Source: DSNY01 sp037446035
GTDB taxonomy: Bacteria; Pseudomonadota; Gammaproteobacteria; Burkholderiales; Burkholderiaceae_F
DNA: 24,216 nt
Direction: 5' to 3'
Assembly: GCA_037446035.1 (NCBI GenBank)
Contig: JBBIJJ010000031.1
Span: forward strand, 1-24,216
Positions 16,919 to 24,216 of the stretch are shown piece by piece. The notes below the pieces were generated by a model. That model saw only the letters and a list, made by a program, of their open reading frames with translations, was not told where the DNA came from and ran no database searches. The position numbers were made by a program, and so were the translations under genes. Position 1 is the stretch's first letter. Each line of letters opens with the position of its first letter.

Positions 16919-17524
16919 TCAAGCCGATAGCTGGAGCATGCCGAGGCCGGTGCGCCGGTAATAGCCGAAACCCTTCAGGATCCGGCGGCGCAGCCGCTCG
17001 GCATGGGCGACTTCGAGCGCGCCCTCCAGCACCGCGTGCTGCACCTTGAATCGCTGCTCGCGGTGGGGAAAACGCAGCGTGTGCATCGACACGTCCAGCA
17101 TCAGCGGCTTGATGCCGAACTGAGCGGCGTTTTCGTTGAACCAGGCGCGCACTTCTTCCGCGGTCTGAAATGGAACCACGCGTTTTTCCTGGTCGTTCAG
17201 AAACTCGCGTCCGGCGCACACCGGCAGCGTGAACCGGTACATCAAACCCTCGGCGAGCTGGATCACGACGCGCTTGGGCTCGAGCGCGCTGAGTGCCTGC
17301 TCGGGCCAGCGCGACCATGGTTCGACCGACTGCACCCAGTAGCGACCGGGCACCGTGCTGTCGGCGCGAAACAGAAAGTGGCCGAAGCCCGCCTTGTGGC
17401 CGAATACCTTGGCCAGCTCGTCGTGCGCCGTCAGCGGGTCGGTGGCCGCTGGAAAGGTCACCGCCGTTTCGAACAGCTCGACTTCGGGGATCTCCAGCCG
17501 CGTGAAACTCAGCACCGAGTGCAC
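16919..17524 (-). CDS. cas6e: Stand-alone Cas6e (Cse3/CasE)-family endoribonuclease-like protein
   Basis: Cas6e cleaves CRISPR precursor RNA at the repeat hairpin in type I-E systems. This 201-residue protein has the family's length and order of elements. Strand LSFTRLEI opens the first ferredoxin-like fold. DPLTAHDEL (29-37) aligns with the helix of known Cas6e carrying the catalytic His, giving H34, although the preceding Tyr seen in T. thermophilus is Leu31 here. FLFRAD..PGRYWVQSVEP matches the 'FLFRVE..LLVQS' block, and MYRFTLPV matches 'YRFRLRAN'. VPFQTAEEVRAWF follows, and VQHAVLEGALEVAHAE leads to the glycine-rich end GFGYYRRTGLGMLQL (185-199). No array or other cas gene is in the window. 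The GTG start was chosen for its GGAGG site; the frame is open back to an ATG at 17695, but that extension is Arg/Pro-rich and unlike the family. The target is unknown. Confidence 0.75.
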   Translation of the reverse strand: MHSVLSFTRLEIPEVELFETAVTFPAATDPLTAHDELAKVFGHKAGFGHFLFRADSTVPGRYWVQSVEPWSRWPEQALSALEPKRVVIQLAEGLMYRFTLPVCAGREFLNDQEKRVVPFQTAEEVRAWFNENAAQFGIKPLMLDVSMHTLRFPHREQRFKVQHAVLEGALEVAHAERLRRRILKGFGYYRRTGLGMLQLSA

Positions 17525-17528
17525 GAAA

Positions 17529-17533
17529 CCTCC
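17529..17533 (-). promoter_or_regulatory. Ribosome binding site deciding the cas6e GTG start
   Basis: GGAGG on the minus strand lies four bases before the GTG at 17524-17522. The upstream in-frame ATG codons at 17695 and 17608 have no comparable site, so the GTG start is preferred. The spacing is slightly short. Confidence 0.6.
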
Positions 17534-17910
17534 GGGGCGGCGGCCGCGGTCGCGGTCGCGCGGCAGGCGTACGGTCGGCGGGCAGGCAAGCGCTTCGGAC
17601 GGCACCATCGCAGCAGTTCGCAGTTCAACGTATCCCTTTCGCGATCGGCATGTTCGAGCCGCCTTTTGATAGCGCGGACGGTCTAGATCAGCCATCCCTC
17701 GCTGCAGTTAGTCCGATGTGCGGCGGGCCAGGCGCGTCCGCGCGGTGCGCGCCGCCGGGATGTGCGGGGGCTTCCACGGGTGCGCGGCCAATACGGCGGC
17801 AGGTGCGGCGACCCGTTGCCGAGGCGCGAGCCCGCGGGGCAGCCGGGCCACCGGAACTCGGGGATTGCACGATCATTCCGCCGGCGGCGTCACGGCCATG
17901 CTCGACATTG

Positions 17911-17928
17911 AGTGAGCTTGCACTCACT
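17911..17928. promoter_or_regulatory. Operator-like inverted repeat
   Basis: AGTGAG-CTTGCA-CTCACT is a perfect 6-bp inverted repeat with a 6-bp spacer, in an otherwise GC-rich non-coding stretch about 100 bp upstream of the groES promoter. Its form resembles binding sites of dimeric repressors such as TetR-type proteins. No regulator gene is adjacent, so the binding protein and target promoter are unknown. Confidence 0.4.
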
Positions 17929-18016
17929 TGACGGCATCCTTCGATGCGCGTGGAGCCAAGCGGCGATGGCGCTTGCATGATCTCTACGGACCTTCGCTCC
18001 ATCAAAGATGCTCGAA

Positions 18017-18046
18017 CTTGAAGGGGTGCCATCATGCCCCTACAAT
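18017..18046 (+). promoter_or_regulatory. groESL promoter, overlapping sigma32-like and sigma70-like elements
   Basis: CTTGAA (18017-18022) is followed after 14 bp by CCCCTA (18037-18042), matching the heat-shock sigma32 pattern. The same stretch gives TTGAAG (18018-18023), a 17-bp spacer and TACAAT (18041-18046), a good sigma70 promoter. The predicted transcription start falls inside the CIRCE element. Basal and heat-induced transcription from one site is inferred. Confidence 0.75.
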
Positions 18047-18072
18047 CAGCACTCGCCGATGCCGAGTGCTAA
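18046..18072. promoter_or_regulatory. CIRCE operator (HrcA binding site)
   Basis: The inverted repeat TCAGCACTC (18046-18054), a 9-bp spacer, and GAGTGCTAA (18064-18072) match the CIRCE consensus TTAGCACTC-N9-GAGTGCTAA with one mismatch. CIRCE is bound by the HrcA repressor, which needs GroEL for activity, giving feedback control. Its position over the likely transcription start fits repression of groESL. hrcA itself is not in the window. Confidence 0.92.
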
Positions 18073-18090
18073 CACGCCGTCGGCCTCGTC

Positions 18091-18125
18091 GGAGGCGCGG
18101 GAGCCTCCCCCCTTTCTGGTTTTTT
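18091..18125 (+). promoter_or_regulatory. Leader hairpin in the groES 5' UTR
   Basis: GGAGGC-GCGGGA-GCCTCC (18091-18108) forms a 6-bp GC stem, and a T6 run follows 11 bases later (18120-18125). The gap between stem and T-run is too long for a standard terminator. It may stabilise the leader or have no function. Confidence 0.25.
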
Positions 18126-18156
18126 CTCGTTACTCGAGACCTTCAGAGGAGACCTT

Positions 18157-18444
18157 ATGAAGATTCGTCCGTTGCACGATCGTGTGATCGTCAAGCGTCT
18201 GGACAACGAGCGCAAGACCGCGTCGGGCATCGTCATTCCCGACACCGCGGCGGAGAAACCCGACCAGGGCGAAATCGTCGCCGTCGGCCCGGGCAAGCGC
18301 GACGACAACGGCAAGCTGATCCCGATCGACGTCAAGGTCGGCGACAGGGTCCTGTTCGGCAAGTACGCCGGTCAGACCGTCAAGGTCGAAGGCGAGGAAT
18401 ACCTCGTGATGCGCGAAGAGGACCTGATGGGCGTGATCGCCTGA
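18157..18444 (+). CDS. groES: Co-chaperonin GroES
   Basis: This 95-residue protein is the GroES lid of the GroEL folding chamber. It starts MKIRPLHDRVIVKRLD, carries the mobile-loop region ERKTASGIVIPDTAAEKP (about 18-35), GEIVAVGPGKR, and ends with the typical EDLMGVI. Length is canonical. A strong AGAGGAGA site precedes the ATG. It is transcribed from the CIRCE/sigma32 promoter and lies 73 bp before groEL. Confidence 0.98.
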   Translation: MKIRPLHDRVIVKRLDNERKTASGIVIPDTAAEKPDQGEIVAVGPGKRDDNGKLIPIDVKVGDRVLFGKYAGQTVKVEGEEYLVMREEDLMGVIA

Positions 18445-18517
18445 CGGCGACAACGAAGAACTTCGTACCGCTCGGTGGTCCGACTACTTGTACTGAACTG
18501 ATCAGGAGCAATTCGAT

Positions 18518-20164
<1,647 letters not shown>

Positions 20165-20171
20165 CCGGCGC

Positions 20172-20200
20172 TCCGCTCGCGCGAAGCGCGAGCGGATTTC
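20172..20200 (+). terminator. Hairpin after groEL (first)
   Basis: A perfect 11-bp stem TCCGCTCGCGC / GCGCGAGCGGA with a GAA loop (20172-20196) starts 8 bp after the groEL stop and is followed by TTTC. The T-run is short, so it may act with the second hairpin or protect the mRNA 3' end. Confidence 0.65.
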
Positions 20201-20227
20201 GCGCAGGGTTCCTGCCTGCAGTTCAGG

Positions 20228-20256
20228 ACGGCCCGCTTCGGCGGGCCGTTTCTTTT
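20228..20256 (+). terminator. Rho-independent terminator of groESL (second)
   Basis: ACGGCCCGC-TTCG-GCGGGCCGT (20228-20249) is a 9-bp stem with a stable UUCG loop, followed directly by TTCTTTT. This is a textbook intrinsic terminator about 65 bp beyond groEL. Confidence 0.88.
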
Positions 20257-20568
20257 CACGCGGCCATGCATACGGCGAGTCCGCCGGTCGCCTCGGCGCA
20301 GTTCGTCCGGCGGCGCTCGAGCCGCGCCAAGACCATCGGCAACGATCGTGCACATGGACGTGCGGCGCGCAACGCCCGCGGGCGGCCCGCCAATTGCGGC
20401 CGTGATCGCCGCGCTGGCCCGGTGCCTGTACGGCGGCGTTGTGGGCGCTGGTCGCGCTCGCCGCCGCCGGTGCATCAGGCTTCTACCTCGCGGCGGCGCG
20501 TGGTTCGCACCGTCAGGCGTGACCAAGGCTGCATCGCCCGCGGCGGGCCGTCGTGTCGGCCGCGACCT
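20257..20568. other. Intergenic region between groESL terminator and photolyase gene
   Basis: No gene is supported in these ~310 bp. One short open stretch of about 35 codons near 20430-20520 (plus strand, ending in TGA) would encode a hydrophobic Ala/Leu-rich segment like a membrane helix, but it has no convincing start codon or ribosome binding site. It may be a gene remnant or chance. Confidence 0.4.
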
Positions 20569-22008
20569 TCAGCGCTTGACGACCGCATAGCGCGCGAGCG
20601 TCTTTTCGCGCGCCTGCGCGTGGTCGACGATCGGCGCCGGATAGTCCACGCCGATCACGCAACCGGCGGCGCGCTGGCGCGCCGCCGGCACGCGCCATGG
20701 CGCATGGATCTCGTCGGCGCTGAAGCCGGCCAGTTGCGGCAGATAACGCTTGATGAACTTGCCCTCGGGGTCGAACTTCTGCGACTGCGCGACCGGGTTG
20801 AAGATGCGGAAATGCGGCTGCGCATCGCAGCCGGTCGAAGCGGCCCACTGCCAGCCGCCGTTGTTCGATGCCAGGTCGTAGTCGTTCAGATGGCGCGCGA
20901 AGTAGCGCTCGCCGCGCCGCCAGTCGATGCCCAGATCCTTGGTCAGGAAGCTCGCCACCACCATGCGCAGCCGGTTGTGCATGTAGCCGGTGCGGTTGAT
21001 CTGCGCCATCGCCGCGTCGACCAGCGGATAGCCGGTGCGCCCTTCGCACCAGGCGGCGAAACGCTCCGGGTCGTCGTCCCAGACGATGCGGTCGTACGCT
21101 GGCTTGAACGCACGCTCGACCACATGCGGGTGGTGAAACAGCAACTGTTGGTAGAACTCGCGCCAGATCAACTCCGACAACCACACCTCAGCGCCGCGCG
21201 ACCCGGTTTCGCGCCAGCGCTGCCATGCCCAGCCGGCCAGCGCGCGGATCGAAACGGTGCCGAAGCGCAGGTGCACCGACAGGTACGACGGACCGCGCAC
21301 GGCCGGGAAGTCGCGTGCCTGCGCATAGGCGTCGATACGCGACTTGAACTCCTCGAACAGCCGTTCGGCGCCGCTGGCGCCAGTCGGCAACTCCAGCGAG
21401 GCGAGATCCGTCGTGCGAAATCCCAGCGCTTCGAGCGTGGGCACGGATGCCGCCTGCGGTGGCGGCACCAGCGCGCCCGCGTAACGCTCGAACGGGTATG
21501 GCCGCACGTAAAACGGCGCGAGCTTCTTGAGCCAGGCGATCTTGTACGGCGTGAAGACGGTATAGGGTTTGCCCGCAGCGGTCAGCAGCTCGTCCTTGTC
21601 GAAGATCACCTGATCCTTGAAGGTGCGCAGGTCTCGTCCGGCAGCCGCTAGCGCCGCCGCCACGCGCGCCTCGCGTTCGATCGCCACGGGCTCATAGTCG
21701 TGATTGGCGAACACCGCCTCGACCTGCAGCTCGGCCGCCAGCCGCGGGATCTCTTCGACGGCGAAGCCGTGCCGCACGATGAGCGCACTACCGCGTTCGC
21801 GCAGCGCCGCGTCGAGCTCGACCAGCGCGGCGCGGATGAACTCGACCCGGCGGTCCGCCGTCTGGCCTTCGGCCCGCAGTTCGTCCAGGATCGCGCGATC
21901 GAAGACGAACGCGCAATAGACCCGGCGTGCTTGCCGCAGCGCGTGGTACAGCGCTGCATGGTCGCGCCAGCGCAAGTCGCGCCGATACCAGACGAGGGCC
22001 GAGTCCAT
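20569..22008 (-). CDS. phrB: Class I deoxyribodipyrimidine photolyase
   Basis: This 479-residue flavoprotein would repair cyclobutane pyrimidine dimers with blue/near-UV light. The N-terminal alpha/beta domain starts ALVWYRRDLRWRDHAAL, where a second chromophore binds. The FAD domain contains SELIWREFYQQLL, EGRTGYPLVDAAMAQINRTG (322-341) and MHNRLRMVVASFLTKDL, then DYDLASNNGGWQWAASTG. The electron-transfer Trp triad of the E. coli enzyme corresponds to W320, W363 and W386, all present. The usual TGWMHNR reads TGYMHNR here (Y342). It is transcribed alone, divergent from algH, and convergent with groESL. No good ribosome binding site precedes the ATG. Confidence 0.93.
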   Translation of the reverse strand: MDSALVWYRRDLRWRDHAALYHALRQARRVYCAFVFDRAILDELRAEGQTADRRVEFIRAALVELDAALRERGSALIVRHGFAVEEIPRLAAELQVEAVFANHDYEPVAIEREARVAAALAAAGRDLRTFKDQVIFDKDELLTAAGKPYTVFTPYKIAWLKKLAPFYVRPYPFERYAGALVPPPQAASVPTLEALGFRTTDLASLELPTGASGAERLFEEFKSRIDAYAQARDFPAVRGPSYLSVHLRFGTVSIRALAGWAWQRWRETGSRGAEVWLSELIWREFYQQLLFHHPHVVERAFKPAYDRIVWDDDPERFAAWCEGRTGYPLVDAAMAQINRTGYMHNRLRMVVASFLTKDLGIDWRRGERYFARHLNDYDLASNNGGWQWAASTGCDAQPHFRIFNPVAQSQKFDPEGKFIKRYLPQLAGFSADEIHAPWRVPAARQRAAGCVIGVDYPAPIVDHAQAREKTLARYAVVKR

Positions 22009-22248
22009 GACGGCAGGATCGAGGATTCAGGGTTCGGCCTGGGGCGGATCGCGGCGGCGGCGGCCGGCGCGCCGATGATGGACGACACCTGGCCGAATCC
22101 TACCGAGGTCGGCGCCGACGGTCGGCCCGATCACGTGCAGCCGTCTGCGCCCTCACGGAAAACGGGGGCGGTGGCGCCGCGGCGTCGCCCCGATCCGGGC
22201 TCCCGCCATCGAAAGCCGCGCGTCCCGAATTCCGGGCCGCCGAACGGA

Positions 22249-22277
22249 TCGAACGATGCGCGCCACGCGACTACAAT
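22249..22277 (+). promoter_or_regulatory. Promoter of algH, probably giving a leaderless transcript
   Basis: TACAAT (22272-22277) is a strong -10 element ending only six bases before the algH ATG (22284). A weak -35 (TCGAAC, 22249-22254) lies 17 bp upstream. The expected start of transcription falls at or next to the A of the ATG, and no Shine-Dalgarno sequence exists between them. Confidence 0.6.
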
Positions 22278-22283
22278 GCGCTC

Positions 22284-22853
22284 ATGACCGACCGTCCGCA
22301 GTTGAATCTGACGCACCAGTTCCTGATCGCGATGCCGACCATGGCGGATCCGAACTTTGCGGGCTCGGTCGTGTACATCTGCGAACACAACGAGCGCGGC
22401 GCGCTCGGACTGGTCATCAACCGGCCGACCGAACTGACGCTCGCCCACCTGTTCGACAAGATCGATCTGAAGCTGGAGATCGCGCCCTGGAAGGACGAAC
22501 CGGTCTACTTCGGCGGACCGGTGCAGACCGAGCGCGGTTTCGTGCTGCACGTGCCGCGCGGCGAATACGGCTCCACACTCGCCGTCGGTGAGGAGATCGG
22601 GCTGACCACCTCCAAGGACGTGCTCGAAGCGGTGGCCGAAGGCAACGGCCCGCAGAAGCTGCTGGTCACGCTCGGCTACTCCGGCTGGGGGGCGGGACAG
22701 CTCGAGAACGAAATCTCGCAGAACGCCTGGCTGACAGTGGGCGCCAAGACGAGCGTGATCTTCGAAACGCCCGTCGAAGAGCGTTTTGCCGCCGCGCTGG
22801 CGCTGCTCGGTATCGACAGCACGCAACTGTCGATGCTGGCGGGACACGCCTGA
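22284..22853 (+). CDS. algH: AlgH/YqgE family protein (UPF0301)
   Basis: This 189-residue protein belongs to a widespread family of unknown biochemical role, named for an effect on alginate regulation in Pseudomonas. Family signatures are LTHQFLIAMPTMADPNFAGSVVYICEHN at the N terminus, GALGLVINRPTELTL, YFGGPVQTERGFVLH and LGYSGWGAGQLENEI. Length is typical. It opens the algH-ruvX-pyrR gene set common in beta- and gammaproteobacteria. The ATG is right behind a -10 box, so the mRNA looks leaderless. Confidence 0.93.
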   Translation: MTDRPQLNLTHQFLIAMPTMADPNFAGSVVYICEHNERGALGLVINRPTELTLAHLFDKIDLKLEIAPWKDEPVYFGGPVQTERGFVLHVPRGEYGSTLAVGEEIGLTTSKDVLEAVAEGNGPQKLLVTLGYSGWGAGQLENEISQNAWLTVGAKTSVIFETPVEERFAAALALLGIDSTQLSMLAGHA

Positions 22854-22920
22854 GCCGATGCGGGCCGCGGCGTTGCCTTCGCTTGCCGCCCGCCGCACCG
22901 CCGTTTCCGTCCCTGTTTCG

Positions 22921-23358
22921 ATGAGCGACGAAGTCGTGCTCGGCTTCGATTTCGGCGCGCGTCGTATCGGTGTGGCGATCGGCAACACGCTGACGCGCCG
23001 GGCTCGCCCGCTGGCGGTGATCGACGCGCAGGGCCCGACGCGCTGGGCGCGCATCGCCGCACTGATCGCCGAGTGGCAGCCGGCGCGGCTGGTGGTCGGC
23101 ATCGCCCGACACCCCGATGGCGCCGCGCACGAGATGACGCAGCGCTGCGAGCGCTTCGCGCGCCAGCTCGAAGGCCGCTTCCGGCTGCCGGTGGCGCGGG
23201 TCGACGAGCGATATTCGTCCGTCGAGGCGGACACGCAGCGCGCGTCTCGACGTTTTCCCTCCCTTTCCGGGGGGCGGGGTGGCGTTCCGCCGGGCGGCTG
23301 CAACGACGACGAAGCCGCCGCCGTGATCCTGCAGCAGTACCTGCTGAGTGTGGAGTAG
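22921..23358 (+). CDS. ruvX: RuvX/YqgF, Holliday junction resolvase-like nuclease for 16S rRNA maturation
   Basis: This 145-residue RNase H-fold protein has FDFGARRIGVAIG (9-21, with the metal-binding D10), VVGIARHPDGAAHEMT (58-73), VDERYSSVEA (94-103) and the C-terminal acidic DDEAAAVILQQYL. In E. coli YqgF is linked to pre-16S rRNA 5'-end processing. The segment between SVEA and DDEAAA (about 104-128) is Gly/Arg/Pro-rich and shows no conserved feature. The ATG at 22921 matches the family start; an in-frame ATG at 22858, just after algH, would add 21 residues, and neither start has a clear ribosome binding site. Confidence 0.92.
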   Translation: MSDEVVLGFDFGARRIGVAIGNTLTRRARPLAVIDAQGPTRWARIAALIAEWQPARLVVGIARHPDGAAHEMTQRCERFARQLEGRFRLPVARVDERYSSVEADTQRASRRFPSLSGGRGGVPPGGCNDDEAAAVILQQYLLSVE

Positions 23359-23468
23359 ATGACTGCGCGTTCGAACCCTCCGCCCCCCAGTCGTCGGCTT
23401 CGCCTCGAGGGCCGAAGGCAAGCGCGCGCGGCCACCGGCCGGGTGCCGGCTGCCGGTCGGGGGGCGCG

Positions 23469-23978
23469 ATGACCATCACGCTCGACGCCGAGGCCATCTA
23501 TCGGACGCTGGCGCAGCACGTGCGCGAGGAAGTCGCGGGCCGCGACGTGAAGCTCGTCGGCATCCACACCGGCGGCGTGTGGATCGCCGAGCGGCTGAAG
23601 GACGAACTGAAGGTCGCGCACCCGGTCGGCGTGCTCGACATCTCGTTTTACCGCGACGACTTTGCGCGCGGCGGATTGAATCCGAGTGTCAAGCCCTCGC
23701 GCATCCCGTTCGACGTCGCCGGCGCCGAAATCCTGCTGGTCGATGACGTGTTGTACACCGGGCGCACGGTGCGCGCGGCGTTGAACGAGCTGTTCGACTA
23801 TGGGCGGCCAGCGCGCATAGAGCTGGCGGTGTTGATCGACCGTGGCGGCCGCGAACTGCCGATCGCCGCGCAGATGGTCGGCGCGACGGTGCAGGTGCCC
23901 GCCGACGTGAGCATCGTGCTGTCGCGCGACGAGGCCAACAAGCTGCATCTGACGCTCGAGCAGAAGCCGCGTGGCTGA
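23469..23978 (+). CDS. pyrR: PyrR, uracil phosphoribosyltransferase-like pyrimidine regulator
   Basis: This 169-residue PRTase-fold protein carries the PRPP-binding loop ILLVDDVLYTGRTVRAAL (88-105), the N-terminal IHTGGVWIAERL block and the family segment DISFYRDDF..GLNP. PyrR senses pyrimidine nucleotides and can convert uracil to UMP; in proteobacteria its gene usually precedes pyrB. Here it lies 110 bp after ruvX, and what follows in the window is repeat sequence, not pyrB. The start is ATG with a G-rich but weak ribosome binding site. Confidence 0.94.
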   Translation: MTITLDAEAIYRTLAQHVREEVAGRDVKLVGIHTGGVWIAERLKDELKVAHPVGVLDISFYRDDFARGGLNPSVKPSRIPFDVAGAEILLVDDVLYTGRTVRAALNELFDYGRPARIELAVLIDRGGRELPIAAQMVGATVQVPADVSIVLSRDEANKLHLTLEQKPRG

Positions 23979-24047
23979 TGAGGATGATCCAATCTCGTGA
24001 CACCGCCACGTTGCGAGTGGGCTTCGCCGTCGCGGGGCGCTGCTGCC

Positions 24048-24119
24048 GTCATCCCGAGCAGCGCGAGGGATCTTGGCGTTGCGAGCCGCTGAGATTCCTC
24101 GCCTTCGGCTCGGAATGAC
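24048..24119. repeat. 72-bp palindromic dispersed repeat
   Basis: The ends GTCATCCCGAGC and GCTCGGAATGAC are inverted repeats with one mismatch. The inner arms GCGAGGGATCTT and GAGATTCCTCGC also pair, so the unit can form a long hairpin. It resembles a palindromic repeat type that I recall from many GC-rich bacterial genomes, usually between genes. It starts about 70 bp after pyrR. Confidence 0.75.
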
Positions 24120-24216
24120 AAGGGCGGGTCGGGTCGGAATGACAAGCGCTGGTCGGAATGACAAGGACTGGTTGGGCCGGAATGGCAAGGACTGGTTGGG
24201 TGGGAATGGCGAGGGT
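24108..24216 (+). repeat. Degenerate tandem repeats derived from the palindromic element's right end
   Basis: The right end of the palindromic repeat is repeated in tandem. GGAATGAC or GGAATGGC occurs at 24112, 24136, 24155, 24179 and 24203, with periods of 24, 19, 24 and 24 bp. The spacer is a variant of AAGGACTGGTTGGG. The array reaches the window edge and probably continues. It does not encode a supported protein. Confidence 0.8.

Larger units (their letters stand above)
17525..18016. other. Non-coding divergent region between cas6e and the groES promoter
   Basis: No supported gene lies in this ~490-bp stretch. The open frames across it have low-complexity Arg/Pro/Ala compositions and no recognisable domain. 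It contains the inverted repeat at 17911-17928 and presumably the promoter of the cas6e-cnoX pair, for which I found no convincing -35/-10 pair. Confidence 0.5.

Noticed and set aside
17525..17695. N-terminal extension of the Cas6e-like protein to an ATG at 17695
   Set aside because: The extension is Arg/Pro-rich, lacks a ribosome binding site and precedes the first conserved strand; the GTG with GGAGG fits the family length.
17650..18035. Small open frames on both strands between cas6e and groES as hidden genes
   Set aside because: No domain, no good ribosome binding site, and the compositions are those of random GC-rich frames; one also overlaps the promoter region.
16362..18156. A CRISPR array next to the Cas6e-like gene
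   Set aside because: I read both strands around the gene and found no direct repeats of about 28-29 bp with regular spacers, and no leader-like AT-rich tract.
20348..20590. 80-codon open frame after groEL
   Set aside because: It runs into the end of the photolyase gene, is Arg-rich and has no supporting ribosome binding site or homology.

Overview
The window is GC-rich DNA of a bacterial chromosome, most likely a betaproteobacterium (Burkholderiales/Rhodocyclales type). This is inferred from gene order and protein character: rubredoxin next to a pilGHIJ-chpA cluster and divergent from thiD-thiE-hemL, a CIRCE-controlled groESL, and algH-ruvX-pyrR. No rRNA, tRNA, phage or transposase gene is visible.

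Left part (4-9971, minus strand): a rubredoxin gene followed by pilG, pilH, pilI, pilJ and chpA, the chemosensory array that controls type IV pilus twitching and related surface responses. The receptor PilJ and coupler PilI feed the very large hybrid kinase ChpA, which phosphorylates the CheY-like regulators PilG and PilH. The cluster ends at a 150-bp near-palindromic element.

Centre (10126-15732, plus strand): a diverged thiD-like kinase, thiE and hemL overlap or nearly abut (thiamine and haem precursors). A DsbD/ScsB-type membrane thiol reductase and a secreted redoxin follow, probably an electron-delivery pair. The redoxin ends at a second, 149/150 identical, inverted copy of the element.

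Right-centre (15986-17524, minus strand): a thioredoxin-TPR protein (CnoX/YbbN type) lies downstream of a small gene that I read as a stand-alone Cas6e (CRISPR type I-E crRNA endoribonuclease family). No CRISPR array or other cas gene is in the window. Divergent from it is groES-groEL (18157-20164), behind overlapping sigma32/sigma70-like promoters and a CIRCE operator, and closed by two hairpin terminators.

Right part: a class I photolyase gene on the minus strand (20569-22008), then algH (apparently leaderless), ruvX and pyrR on the plus strand. The window ends in a short palindromic repeat whose right end runs into a degenerate tandem array.

The items most worth following up are the orphan Cas6e-like gene, the pair of hairpin elements that each contain the in-frame stop codon of the preceding gene, and the ThiD-like protein with altered active-site motifs.
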